A stretch of DNA of 64,000 bases from Flavobacteriales bacterium (lineage in GTDB: Bacteria; Bacteroidota; Bacteroidia; Flavobacteriales; Flavobacteriaceae): NCBI GenBank assembly GCA_011524905.1, contig WTJI01000039.1:55447-119446 (forward strand), read 5' to 3'. The notes beneath the pieces are model-generated. The model had not been told where the DNA came from and made no database searches. It worked only from the letters and a program-made list of their open reading frames with translations. The position numbers were made by a program, and so were the translations under genes. Positions 19,059 through 27,764 of this stretch are shown in pieces (within the stretch, counting starts at the first letter, position 1; every line of letters starts with the position of its first letter).

Positions 19059-19659
19059 ACCAAATCCGCTTAACCCCCACGGCTATGAGCTTATTTTAGC
19101 AAGTGGCTCCCCCAGGCGACAAGCTTTTTTACAAGAATTGGGCTTGCCCTTTCGCATTAAAAAATTTGAGGTTGCTGAAAACTTTCCCAACCAACTCAAA
19201 GGGGCCGAAATTGCAACCTATATCACCACCCAAAAAGCAGCACCTTTTCGAGCTGACATAAAAGCAAATCAGCTAGTGATTACCGCAGATACCATCGTTT
19301 GGCATCAAGGCAAATATCTTGGAAAACCCGAAAATAAAGAAGAAGCTAGAGAAATGCTTAATAACCTCTCAGATGCCACACATGAAGTTATAACCGCAGT
19401 AGGATTGCTACAGAAAGAAGATTGGGAAGTATTTACAGAAATAACAAAGGTTACATTTAACGCTTTATCAGCACACGAAATTGAAAGTTACATTGACAGT
19501 GGAGCACCAATGGACAAGGCTGGAGCCTATGGTATACAAGATCGTATCGGAACACTCGGCATCTCAAAAATATCTGGAAGTTACACTAATGTCGTGGGCT
19601 TACCCATGGCACAATTTTTCGATAAACTTGTTAACAAACTATCCCAACCCTATCAGTAA
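19051..19659 (+). CDS. maf: Maf-family nucleoside triphosphate pyrophosphatase
   Basis: A protein of 202 residues with the Maf signature LASGSPRRQAFLQELGLPF at the N-terminus, the catalytic/metal motif ITADTIVWHQGKYLGKP, and the GAYGIQDRIG segment near the C-terminus. Maf proteins hydrolyse dTTP/UTP or modified nucleotides and are linked to septum inhibition. It is the last gene of the DUF2520-kdsC-maf operon (8 bp overlap). The 230 bp after it hold no gene; an imperfect inverted repeat (ACCACCTA...TAGGTGTGG, about 19758-19796) could act as a weak terminator. Confidence 0.9.
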   Translation: MTKPNPLNPHGYELILASGSPRRQAFLQELGLPFRIKKFEVAENFPNQLKGAEIATYITTQKAAPFRADIKANQLVITADTIVWHQGKYLGKPENKEEAREMLNNLSDATHEVITAVGLLQKEDWEVFTEITKVTFNALSAHEIESYIDSGAPMDKAGAYGIQDRIGTLGISKISGSYTNVVGLPMAQFFDKLVNKLSQPYQ

Positions 19660-19889
19660 AATATTCTTCTTTCAAGTATCTTACCAATAATTTTGGGGTT
19701 TGTTCAAAATGATTTAAATGTTTAAAAACTAGTGGCTTGATCTATTGATTGGAGTAAACCACCTAGCCATCTAAACTCATAATTAGGTAGGTGTGGCCAA
19801 ACAACACTTAGCATGCGTTAATTAATCATTTTTCAAGCCTAGGAAAGATTTAAAAATAGTTTCCGAACTGTAGAAAAATAAAAAGGAGT

Positions 19890-22334
19890 ATGAAAAATTG
19901 TTGGATTTGTTGTGCCTTGGTGATTTCACTCAATCTATCTGCGCAATCGTCAGGTGCGATTTATCAAGATCTTAAAAAGTTAAATTTTTTGGGCTCAGTG
20001 CTTTACGTAGCTGCGCATCCTGATGATGAAAACACAGCATTGATTTCGCATTTTGCCAATCACATACATGCTGAAACAGCCTATTTATCTCTTACACGTG
20101 GTGATGGTGGGCAGAATTTGATCGGCACCGAATTGCGGGAACAGCTAGGGGTAATTCGTACCAACGAATTATTACAAGCACGAAAAATTGACGGGGGACA
20201 ACAATTCTTCAGTTCAGCGGTCGATTTTGGTTTTTCTAAACACCCAAAGGAAACCCTAAAGATTTGGGATAAAAAACAAATCCTGGGAGAAGTAGTGGCG
20301 CGGATTCGTGCCTTTCAACCCGATCTTATTATTCATCGTTTTGACCATCGCACGCCAGGTCGAACCCACGGGCATCATACCTCTTCGGCATTGCTCAGCT
20401 TCGAAGCTTTCGATCTAACTAATAATCCCAAGAGCTATCCTGAACAGCTCAAAAAACTCAAAACCTGGCAAGCAAGTCGGCAATTTTTCAATACTTCTTG
20501 GTGGTTTTATGGCAGCAGAGAAAAGTTTGAAAAAGCAGATAAAACAAATTTACTGGCTTTAAATATTGGTAATTATGACCCCCTTCGAGGACTTTCCAAC
20601 AGCCAGTTGGCCGCTGCCAGTCGTAGTTCGCACAAATCACAAGGTTTTGGATCAGCACCCCAACTTGGTGAACGAACCGAATACATTGAACTTATTAATG
20701 GCAACCGGCCCCAAAGTGACGATCCTTTTGAAGGGATCAACACCAGTTGGACAAGAGTTACCGGAGGTGCCAAAGTCGGTAACTTGGTAGAAGAGGCATT
20801 AAAAGCATTTGATTTTGCGCAACCCAGTAAAAGCCTCCCCAAGTTGATTGAAATCGCTCAAGCCATCGACAAGCTTGAGCCTTCCATTTGGAAAAGCCGA
20901 AAAAGCCTTGCCATCCAAAAACTGATCATGGACTGCGCTGCACTAACCCTTCAATTGAATACGCAGACTCCCTATGGTACTCCAGGAGAATCCATCAATA
21001 TTCGCCTAAACAGCGTGCATCAAAGTCCCTTCAATGTACAAATTCAAAAAGTGGGTGATCAGGTCGTAAATAAAACCCTCAACCCCAACAAAGCAGTGAC
21101 TGCGGAACTTACGCTGACATTGGACAAGGCACTAACTACCCCTTATTGGCTAACCCAAAAGGGTAGTTTGGGACGCTTTAAAATCAATAATGAAAATCTT
21201 CGTGGACTCCCAGAAACTCCACCATTATTTTTACCCGTTCAAATGCAGATAAACGGTTCAACTTTTGTGTTTAATACCCCCATCCAATTCCGCAAAACGG
21301 ATCCTGTTCGAGGTGAAATTGTCAACCCCTTTTATGTGCTTCCTTCGCTGGGTGTTAATTTTCAGAAAACTGTGTACCTCTACCCTAACCTGGGTCCACA
21401 ACGTATCCAACTCGAAGTGACCAATTACGGAAGAAATTTTTCAGGTGAAGTGGAGTTGTGTTTTCCTAATGGATGGAAAATTGACCAAGCCAAGCAAAAA
21501 ATTAATCTTTCAGGTCGCGGCAGCTCACAATTTGTCACCTACGAACTTACGCCAACTGCTAAAGCAGAAAATGGTCTAATGGGGCCTTTAGTTCATCACA
21601 ACGGAAAAACATGGGACCGAACTTATGCGGTACATAAAATTGATTACAACCACATCCCAAAACAATATATCGCCCAACCCAGTGAAGCAAAATTAGAGCG
21701 TTTGCAACTGACCCTACCAAACAAAAAAGTAGGCTATCTAATGGGCGCTGGCGATCTTGTACCTACATATCTTGAAGCGGTTGGACAAACTGTAACGCTT
21801 CTTGATATTGATCATCTAAGCCAGGAAGAACTCAACCAGTTTGACACCATACTAGTGGGCATTCGGGCGTTTAATGTAATAGAATCTTTGAGTTATAAAA
21901 ATCAGATGCTATTTGATTTCGCTCAAGAAGGAGGTACACTAATCGTTCAATACAATACAAGTCGGCGGATGCAAACCAAAAAAATCATGCCCTACCCGAT
22001 TCAACTGTCACGCGACCGGGTAACAGACGAAAACAGTCCCGTACAATTATTGCAACCCCAACACCCCGTCTTAAACCAACCCCATCAAATCACCTCAGAA
22101 GACTTTGACGGCTGGGTGCAAGAGCGAGGTCTGTATTTTGCCAGTCAATGGGACAATCGTTTTACGCCTATCTTGGGGATGCAAGACGAAGGAGAAAGTG
22201 AAAAAAAAGGAAGTCTGCTGATCGCTCCCCATGGAGAAGGAACCGTAGTGTACACTGGGCTAAGCTTTTTCCGTGAACTTCCTGCAGGAGTGCCTGGAGC
22301 TTATCGCCTATTATTAAATCTCATTGCCCTTTAG
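19890..22334 (+). CDS. secreted PIG-L family deacetylase
   Basis: A protein of 814 residues with a signal peptide ending near LNLSAQS. The N-terminal LmbE/PIG-L domain (about 30-280) has the zinc motif AAHPDDE, LTRGDGGQN, and a later HGHH. The C-terminal 500 residues are beta-rich and end in a glutamine-amidotransferase-like segment (about 615-810). PIG-L enzymes remove acetyl groups from GlcNAc-type substrates; periplasmic export suggests action on extracellular or cell-wall glycans. An AGGAG sits right before the ATG. A 29-codon peptide and a sodium:solute symporter follow, suggesting uptake of the released sugar. Confidence 0.86.
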   Translation: MKNCWICCALVISLNLSAQSSGAIYQDLKKLNFLGSVLYVAAHPDDENTALISHFANHIHAETAYLSLTRGDGGQNLIGTELREQLGVIRTNELLQARKIDGGQQFFSSAVDFGFSKHPKETLKIWDKKQILGEVVARIRAFQPDLIIHRFDHRTPGRTHGHHTSSALLSFEAFDLTNNPKSYPEQLKKLKTWQASRQFFNTSWWFYGSREKFEKADKTNLLALNIGNYDPLRGLSNSQLAAASRSSHKSQGFGSAPQLGERTEYIELINGNRPQSDDPFEGINTSWTRVTGGAKVGNLVEEALKAFDFAQPSKSLPKLIEIAQAIDKLEPSIWKSRKSLAIQKLIMDCAALTLQLNTQTPYGTPGESINIRLNSVHQSPFNVQIQKVGDQVVNKTLNPNKAVTAELTLTLDKALTTPYWLTQKGSLGRFKINNENLRGLPETPPLFLPVQMQINGSTFVFNTPIQFRKTDPVRGEIVNPFYVLPSLGVNFQKTVYLYPNLGPQRIQLEVTNYGRNFSGEVELCFPNGWKIDQAKQKINLSGRGSSQFVTYELTPTAKAENGLMGPLVHHNGKTWDRTYAVHKIDYNHIPKQYIAQPSEAKLERLQLTLPNKKVGYLMGAGDLVPTYLEAVGQTVTLLDIDHLSQEELNQFDTILVGIRAFNVIESLSYKNQMLFDFAQEGGTLIVQYNTSRRMQTKKIMPYPIQLSRDRVTDENSPVQLLQPQHPVLNQPHQITSEDFDGWVQERGLYFASQWDNRFTPILGMQDEGESEKKGSLLIAPHGEGTVVYTGLSFFRELPAGVPGAYRLLLNLIAL

Positions 22335-22338
22335 TTCT

Positions 22339-22428
22339 ATGCACAACAAAATCCTCAGTTATCTTGTTTTGGCCAATTTCATCTATTGGTTCCTCTTTTG
22401 GTTGTTTATGAAAAATTTTGCTGCATGA
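22339..22428 (+). CDS. 29-aa single-helix membrane peptide coupled to symporter
   Basis: A short frame from the ATG at 22339, 4 bp after the deacetylase stop, to a TGA at 22426-22428 that overlaps the symporter ATG as ATGA. The peptide starts MHNKILSYLVLANF, continues with a Trp/Phe-rich hydrophobic stretch (IYWFLFWLF) and ends MKNFAA: one membrane helix with a short polar start. The perfect fit between two genes and the stop-start overlap argue for a real, translationally coupled microprotein rather than chance. It could be a small symporter subunit or a coupling leader. No family is known to me. Confidence 0.5.
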   Translation: MHNKILSYLVLANFIYWFLFWLFMKNFAA

Positions 22429-24080
22429 CATTATTTGATTGGCTTGTTTTATTAAGCACCCTGGGCGGTATCGTAGCCTATGGCGCATGGAAAAACCGCC
22501 AAAATGCATCCATTACAGATTATCTGAAAGGGGGCAACAACGCCCGCTGGTGGACGGTAGGCTTATCTGTTATGGCTACACAAGCAAGCGCTATTACCTT
22601 CCTATCTACACCAGGTCAAGCTTTTCACGATGGTATGGGCTTTGTACAATTCTATTTTGGACTGCCATTTGCCGTCATTATTATTTGTCTATTTTTTATT
22701 CCGCGATACCACCAACTACAGGTATTTACCGCCTATGAATTTTTAGAAGACCGTTTTGACCGAAGAACCCGAAGTTTTACAGCCCTGTTGTTTTTAATAC
22801 AAAGAGGGTTGGCGGCGGGTATCACCATCTATGCCCCAGCAATCATACTAAGTGTTGTCTTGGGCTGGCCCTTAAAAGCTTTGATTATTATCATTGGTTT
22901 GATTGTAATATGCTATACCGTAGTGGGTGGCACAGCAGCTGTCAATGTTACGCAAAAACAACAAATGCTCGTCATTTTTTCAGGTATGCTTATTGCTTTT
23001 GGTTATATAGTGGATGGTTTACCAGCACAAATTGACATTTTCAAAGCCTTTGAAATTGCTGGACAAACCGGGAAACTTAATGTCTTAGACTTCAGTTTTG
23101 ACCCGAATAGTCGATATACTTTTTGGAGTGGTATTACGGGTGGTCTTTTTTTAGCGCTTTCCTATTTTGGCACCGATCAAAGTCAAGTACAACGATACCT
23201 TTCGGGGAAGTCTTTGCGAGAAAGTCAAATGGGACTCATCATGAACGGTTTCCTAAAAGTACCTATGCAGTTTTTTATTCTTTTGGTCGGGGTGATGGTC
23301 TTTGTCTTTTACCAGTTCAAACCTGCCCCACTACACTTTAACCCGAAAGGAGTCGCTACCGTTTTGACGTCTGAGCAAAAAAATGCATACCAGGCTTTGG
23401 AAAAAGCCCACCAACAAACTCAAGAGGAACGAAAAGCCCTACTTGTAGCACCGCTCGATGAAATGGCGCTAAATCGTTTACAAGATTTAGACACCCGAGA
23501 ACGCCAACAGCGCAACCAAGCCAAAAGACTGATTAAAAACGCTGATCCAGAACAGGAAACTAACGACAAAGATTATGTGTTTATCACATTTATACTAAAC
23601 CACCTTCCCCATGGGCTCATTGGATTATTATTGGCGGTTATCCTTTCTGCGGCCATGAGTTCGACGGCCTCAGAATTGAATGCCTTAGCCGCTACAACAA
23701 CTGTGGATTTGTACCGCCGCAGTCAACCCAATAAAACTGAAAAGCACTATGTCACCGCCGCTAAAGGCTTTACCCTGCTGTGGGGGATATTAGCCATCTG
23801 TTTTGCATCAATTGGGAATCTCTTCGAAAACTTAATCCAACTGGTCAATATCATTGGTTCCCTTTTTTACGGAACCATTTTGGGTATTTTCCTACTTGCC
23901 TTTTTCTTTAAAAACACACAAGGAAAAGTGGTCTTTTGGAGTGCTGTGCTATCAGAAATAACCGTTCTGGGAATCTACACACAAGATTGGGTGGGCTATC
24001 TTTGGCTTAATGCGATTGGAGCTTTGCTGACAGTAATCTTAGCTGTATTAGGGACTCCTTTTCGTAGAAAATCTCAATAA
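22425..24080 (+). CDS. sodium:solute symporter (SSS family)
   Basis: A protein of 551 residues from the ATG at 22425 (MTLFDWLVLLSTLGG); an upstream in-frame TTG at 22386 lies inside the small membrane ORF and is rejected. About 12-13 membrane segments. SSS-family marks include a polar YLKGGNNARWWTVG segment before TM2, STPGQAFHDGMGFVQFYFGLP, YFGTDQSQVQRYLSGKS, and SAAMSSTASELNALAATTTVDLY in the sodium-site helix. A long charged insert (about 310-385) lies between membrane segments. It likely imports a sugar or sialic-acid-like solute with Na+. It is the last gene of the deacetylase operon and is followed by a strong hairpin terminator. Confidence 0.92.
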   Translation: MTLFDWLVLLSTLGGIVAYGAWKNRQNASITDYLKGGNNARWWTVGLSVMATQASAITFLSTPGQAFHDGMGFVQFYFGLPFAVIIICLFFIPRYHQLQVFTAYEFLEDRFDRRTRSFTALLFLIQRGLAAGITIYAPAIILSVVLGWPLKALIIIIGLIVICYTVVGGTAAVNVTQKQQMLVIFSGMLIAFGYIVDGLPAQIDIFKAFEIAGQTGKLNVLDFSFDPNSRYTFWSGITGGLFLALSYFGTDQSQVQRYLSGKSLRESQMGLIMNGFLKVPMQFFILLVGVMVFVFYQFKPAPLHFNPKGVATVLTSEQKNAYQALEKAHQQTQEERKALLVAPLDEMALNRLQDLDTRERQQRNQAKRLIKNADPEQETNDKDYVFITFILNHLPHGLIGLLLAVILSAAMSSTASELNALAATTTVDLYRRSQPNKTEKHYVTAAKGFTLLWGILAICFASIGNLFENLIQLVNIIGSLFYGTILGIFLLAFFFKNTQGKVVFWSAVLSEITVLGIYTQDWVGYLWLNAIGALLTVILAVLGTPFRRKSQ

Positions 24081-24140
24081 GTAAGGTGGCAAGTCGGTTT
24101 CTTTAATTTTGTTAGGCCGTATCCAGTAGGGTCAAACAAT

Positions 24141-24170
24141 AAACCCCATCAGATGATGGGGTTTATTTTT
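24141..24170. terminator. intrinsic terminator between convergent genes
   Basis: A perfect 11-bp stem (AAACCCCATCA / TGATGGGGTTT) with a two-base gap, followed by ATTTTT on the plus strand. It lies between the symporter (ends 24080) and the convergent DUF2911 gene (ends 24186) and probably serves both. Confidence 0.85.
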
Positions 24171-24185
24171 GAATTGATGTAAAAA

Positions 24186-25022
24186 TTACTTACTCCATTC
24201 AGCGATGGAAGCTTTATTCATTTTAACATAATCCCAATTCCCTGCTTTTTCGGCACGCTCCAGAGATTTTTTCGCCGCTGCAATCGCTGCCTCTGTCTCA
24301 TTAAGTGCTGCTAAAATCAAAGATTGCTGACGAAAGTACCAATAGGGTTCATCATCCATAGAAATAGCCTTATTGATCCATTCTTTGGCTTGTGGCAGAT
24401 CTTGCCCTTCTTGCAGATAATAAACTGCAGAGGAGTAATAATCACGCGCTTTGGGATTATTATTCAAGGCCTTTTTGATACTTGCCATTGCTTTCTTGAC
24501 GGTAGGCACTTCAATTTTGATCGCAATTTTTGTATCCTCCCAAGCCATATTCAGAACCCCATCGTTATTGGTGAGGTCAGAAAACCAAATTGAAAAGGTT
24601 TCAACTGCGTTTGTATTTTGTGGGCTTGCTTCAATAGTAGCTGCCACCTTATTGGCGTCCCATTCGGCAGGCGCACCCCAATTGTCAGTATCGGTGTAAA
24701 AGAAAACTTCCCACATAGACTCACCTGGTCGTGTAAAGAGGGCATAGGTTCCAGCAGCCAGTTCTTTCCCACCAACTTTTACTGGATCAGAAAAAGAAAT
24801 GGTTGTGTTTTTGTTGGCTCCGGTTCGCCAAACAGAACCAAAACTAACCAACTCTCCGACAATCTTTCGACCGCGCATCGATGGACGGGAGTAAAGCACC
24901 TCGAATTCTGTTAAGCCAACTGTTTGTTTGACCTCTGCCGCTGGACTGGGTTGCGGGGTCTGCACTTGCGCAAAAGCCCCAAAATAGGCTGTTAACGCAA
25001 CAAATAATACAAATTTTTTCAT
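24186..25022 (-). CDS. DUF2911 exported protein with TPR-like C-terminus
   Basis: A protein of 278 residues with a signal peptide (MKKFVLFVALTAYFGAFAQ). The DUF2911 domain (about 28-175) contains YSRPSMRGRKIVG, GSVWRTGANKNT and GTYALFTRPGE. A helical C-terminal part (about 178-278) has TPR-like spacing (AKEWINKAISMDDEPYWYFRQ). This family is common in Bacteroidetes periplasmic proteins and its function is not known. It diverges from the photolyase operon across a 155-bp region with two palindromes. Confidence 0.85.
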   Translation of the reverse strand: MKKFVLFVALTAYFGAFAQVQTPQPSPAAEVKQTVGLTEFEVLYSRPSMRGRKIVGELVSFGSVWRTGANKNTTISFSDPVKVGGKELAAGTYALFTRPGESMWEVFFYTDTDNWGAPAEWDANKVAATIEASPQNTNAVETFSIWFSDLTNNDGVLNMAWEDTKIAIKIEVPTVKKAMASIKKALNNNPKARDYYSSAVYYLQEGQDLPQAKEWINKAISMDDEPYWYFRQQSLILAALNETEAAIAAAKKSLERAEKAGNWDYVKMNKASIAEWSK

Positions 25023-25038
25023 CTTATTGATTTTTTAT

Positions 25039-25067
25039 AAATGTACATTTTTAACATGCTTAGCATG
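25039..25067. promoter_or_regulatory. two adjacent palindromes in the divergent region before the photolyase operon
   Basis: AAATGTACATTT (25039-25050) is a perfect 12-bp palindrome and CATGCTTAGCATG (25055-25067) has perfect 5-bp arms. They lie 4 bp apart, between the DUF2911 start and the SRPBCC start. Their position fits operators controlling either gene. TGTACA also occurs in binding sites of MerR-family light regulators (LitR/CarH) as I recall, but only one copy is present and no such regulator is in the window. Confidence 0.4.
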
Positions 25068-25177
25068 CGGTTTTTCCCCATCTGAATCAATGATTTATCC
25101 ACCATAATAGTGGAAAACTTTGTTTAAATATTAATTAAAATGATTAAACATTTTATATATTTACCAAAAATTGAACT

Positions 25178-25639
25178 ATGAAGCTTTACCGACTTCGCAC
25201 GGTACAGAATTTGCCTATCAGCGTGGATCAAGCGTGGGATTTTTTAAGTGACCCCAAGAACCTGAAAACAATAACACCAGACTATATGGGGTTTAACATT
25301 TTGAGTGGTGCGGATCGTAAAATGTATGCTGGGCAGATCATTCAATACATTGTGACTCCCATCGCTGGTATCCCAACCAAATGGGTCACTGAAATTACCC
25401 ATGTGAAAGACAAGGAGTTCTTTGTAGACGAGCAGCGTTTTGGACCTTACGCCCTTTGGCATCACAAACATTTTATAAAAGCGATTCCTGGAGGCGTTGA
25501 AATGGAAGACATTGTAGATTACAAATTGCCTTTTGGAGTCTTGGGACAGTTGGTACATCCTATTCTAGTGAAACCCAAATTGAAAGAAATTTTTGATTAT
25601 CGCTACAACAAGCTTATTGATTTGTTTGGCTCTTTATAA
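25178..25639 (+). CDS. SRPBCC (START-like) family protein
   Basis: A protein of 153 residues in the polyketide-cyclase/START-like fold. Patterns: LPISVDQAWDFLSDPKNLKTITPDYMGF at the N-terminus, then WVTEITHVKDKEFFVDEQRFGPY and MEDIVDYKLPFGVLGQLVHP, ending in the long C-terminal helix. Such proteins bind hydrophobic ligands in a cavity. It is the first gene of the photolyase operon (6 bp before the SDR gene). Its role in light responses is unknown; ligand binding is inferred from the fold. TATATTTA about 16 bp before the ATG is close to the TAnnTTTG -7 box. Confidence 0.85.
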   Translation: MKLYRLRTVQNLPISVDQAWDFLSDPKNLKTITPDYMGFNILSGADRKMYAGQIIQYIVTPIAGIPTKWVTEITHVKDKEFFVDEQRFGPYALWHHKHFIKAIPGGVEMEDIVDYKLPFGVLGQLVHPILVKPKLKEIFDYRYNKLIDLFGSL

Positions 25640-25645
25640 ATAAAA

Positions 25646-26335
25646 ATGAAAAATATACTTATAGTAGGCGGCAGTTCAGGTATTGGTTTAGCCCTTGTAG
25701 AAGCCCTACAAGACATTTGTAACATATATGTTGCCAATCGTACCGCCGATACTTTAGAGGGAAAAAATGTAACACACCTTCCTTTTGATGCCCTTACCGA
25801 TACACTAGACGGTAGTGCCCTTCCCGAAATACATGGGCTAGCCTATTGCCCTGGCAGCATCAATCTTCGTCCATTTAAGGGACTCAAGCCAGACACTTTT
25901 CGCAATGATTTTGATTTAAATGTTTTGGGTGCTGTTCGGGTACTACAAAGCGTTGAGAAAAATTTGAAAGCGGCTGGCAAAGCCAGTGTCTTATTTTTTA
26001 GTACGGTGGCCGTTCAAACTGGGATGCCTTTCCACGCTTCTGTGGCTGCTTCGAAAGGTGCTTTAGAAGGATTGACCCGTTCATTGGCTGCCGAGTGGGC
26101 GCCTGCAATTCGAGTAAATTGTATTGCGCCTTCATTGGTCAATACCCCTTTAGCAGATAAGTTTTTGAATAACGAAGCTAAACTTGCTAAAGCCAGTGAG
26201 CGCCATCCACTTCAACGGGTTGGAACAGCTGAAGAAATTGCTGAATTAGGTATTTTCCTGCTGAGTGATAACAGTAATTGGATGACAGGACAAATCATAA
26301 CGGTCGATGGCGGTATTGGCAGTCTTAAAACATAA
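25646..26335 (+). CDS. SDR-family protein lacking the catalytic Tyr
   Basis: A protein of 229 residues. The NAD(P) motif VGGSSGIG is present (residues 8-15), as are Asn92 and Ser119 of the active site. In the YxxxK motif, however, the sequence reads VAASK (133-137): Lys137 is present but the Tyr is replaced by Val133. The C-terminal MTGQIITVDGG is typical of SDRs. It may be a binding protein or use altered chemistry. It sits between the SRPBCC gene and the photolyase gene (3 bp before the latter). Family assignment is secure; activity is uncertain. Confidence 0.86.
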   Translation: MKNILIVGGSSGIGLALVEALQDICNIYVANRTADTLEGKNVTHLPFDALTDTLDGSALPEIHGLAYCPGSINLRPFKGLKPDTFRNDFDLNVLGAVRVLQSVEKNLKAAGKASVLFFSTVAVQTGMPFHASVAASKGALEGLTRSLAAEWAPAIRVNCIAPSLVNTPLADKFLNNEAKLAKASERHPLQRVGTAEEIAELGIFLLSDNSNWMTGQIITVDGGIGSLKT

Positions 26336-26338
26336 AAA

Positions 26339-27637
26339 TTGGAAAAAGTAAGCGTATTTTGGTTTCGTAGAGATTTAAGAGTCAATGATAATGTCGGGCT
26401 CTACCATGCGCTTAAAAGTGGCTATCAAGTACTCCCCATTTTTATTTTCGATCAAACTATTCTAGATAAACTTCCCCGCCAAGATCGGCGTTTAGAACTT
26501 ATTATTCATGCCTTGGGTTGTGTTAACGATGCTATGAAGAGGAACCGATGCACCGTGAGGACGTATCATGGTACACCCAAGGCTATTTTTTCTGAACTGA
26601 TACAAACCTATGATGTTGCCGAGGTCGTGGTCAATAAAGATTACGAACCCTATGCGCGTGAAAGAGATCAGGAAATAGAAACCTTACTACACAAAAAAGG
26701 AATCGAATTCAAACCCTTTAAAGACCAAGTCATATTTCAAGAGAACGAAGTTGTAAAAGATGACGGCAACCCCTACGTTGTCTACACACCTTACTCTAGA
26801 AAATGGTTAGCCAAGTGGGAAAAAGAGGGTACAACTATTGTTGCCTCCCAAAAGCATTTGGAAGCCTTACTTCCTGGTGAAACCGCATTGCACACCCTTG
26901 AACAATTGGGCTTTTCACCGAGTGGCGAAGGCACTCCCGATTATTATCTATCCGACAAGAGGATCGACACCTATGAGGCAACTCGGAATTTTCCAGCCAT
27001 GGATCAAACTTCAAGACTAGGTCCCCAACTGCGTTTTGGAACGCTGAGCATTCGTTCGTTGGTGCTACAAGCTGCAAAAAGACCCAACAATACCTTTCTA
27101 AAAGAATTGATCTGGCGTGAATTCTTCATGCAAATCTTATGGCATTTCCCAGAAACACACCAGAAAAGTTTCAAAGCCAAATACGACCGTATCCCTTGGC
27201 GCAATGACGAAGCTGACTTTAAACGTTGGTGCAAGGGGGAAACAGGTTACCCACTTGTAGATGCAGGAATGCGACAACTTAACGCTACTGGTTTCATGCA
27301 CAATAGAGTGCGGATGCTCGTTGGCAGTTTTTTATGCAAACACTTACTGATTGACTGGCGTTGGGGTGAAGCCTATTTTGCCGAGAAACTACTGGATTAC
27401 GAAATGGCTAGTAATGTAGGGAATTGGCAGTGGGTTGCGGGTTCGGGCGTAGACGCAGCTCCCTATTTTCGAATTTTTAACCCAACTGAACAAATCAAAA
27501 AATTCGACAAAGAGTTGGCCTACATTCAAAAATGGGTTCCAGACTTTCAAGATCTAAGCTATCCCCAACCTATTGTCGATCACAAATTGGCTCGAGAACG
27601 TTGCCTAAATACCTACAAAACAGCATTGAATGCCTAG
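26339..27637 (+). CDS. phr: deoxyribodipyrimidine photolyase (class I CPD type)
   Basis: A protein of 432 residues starting with a TTG at 26339, because no ATG occurs between the previous stop and the conserved VFWFRRDLR. The N-terminal antenna-binding Rossmann domain (1-130) is followed by the FAD-binding helical domain. Signature segments: [35 protein letters not shown], and [20 protein letters not shown], which retains the Asn near FAD N5 and the proximal Trp residues of the electron-transfer chain. It repairs cyclobutane pyrimidine dimers using blue light. It overlaps the DUF2256 gene by 8 bp. Confidence 0.93.
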   Translation: MEKVSVFWFRRDLRVNDNVGLYHALKSGYQVLPIFIFDQTILDKLPRQDRRLELIIHALGCVNDAMKRNRCTVRTYHGTPKAIFSELIQTYDVAEVVVNKDYEPYARERDQEIETLLHKKGIEFKPFKDQVIFQENEVVKDDGNPYVVYTPYSRKWLAKWEKEGTTIVASQKHLEALLPGETALHTLEQLGFSPSGEGTPDYYLSDKRIDTYEATRNFPAMDQTSRLGPQLRFGTLSIRSLVLQAAKRPNNTFLKELIWREFFMQILWHFPETHQKSFKAKYDRIPWRNDEADFKRWCKGETGYPLVDAGMRQLNATGFMHNRVRMLVGSFLCKHLLIDWRWGEAYFAEKLLDYEMASNVGNWQWVAGSGVDAAPYFRIFNPTEQIKKFDKELAYIQKWVPDFQDLSYPQPIVDHKLARERCLNTYKTALNA

Positions 27638-27764
27638 GGGTGTAAAAAAACAAAACCTCCCAGAAAAAATTTGTCCTAGTTGTGGCCGGCCTTTTAGTTG
27701 GCGTAAAAAATGGGAAAAAGATTGGGATACCGTTATTTACTGTAGTAAGAAATGCAAAAAATAA
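27630..27764 (+). CDS. DUF2256 small zinc-finger protein (44 aa)
   Basis: A 44-codon frame from the ATG at 27630 to the TAA at 27762-27764. The sequence starts [19 protein letters not shown] and ends YCSKKCKK, with a [10 protein letters not shown] core and four Cys in CxxC...CxxxC spacing. This matches the DUF2256 family, which is repeatedly found beside photolyase and cryptochrome genes. It overlaps phr by 8 bp and the DASH cryptochrome by 13 bp, so it is expressed with them. Its role is unknown; DNA or RNA binding through a zinc site is a guess. Confidence 0.88.
   Translation: MPRGVKKQNLPEKICPSCGRPFSWRKKWEKDWDTVIYCSKKCKK

Noticed and set aside
19758..19796. Terminator after maf
   Set aside because: The inverted repeat is imperfect and no T-run follows, so it is mentioned only under maf.
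25043..25048. LitR/CarH light-regulator operator (TGTACA)
   Set aside because: Only one TGTACA copy is present; a partner half-site at the expected spacing is missing, and no MerR gene is in the window.
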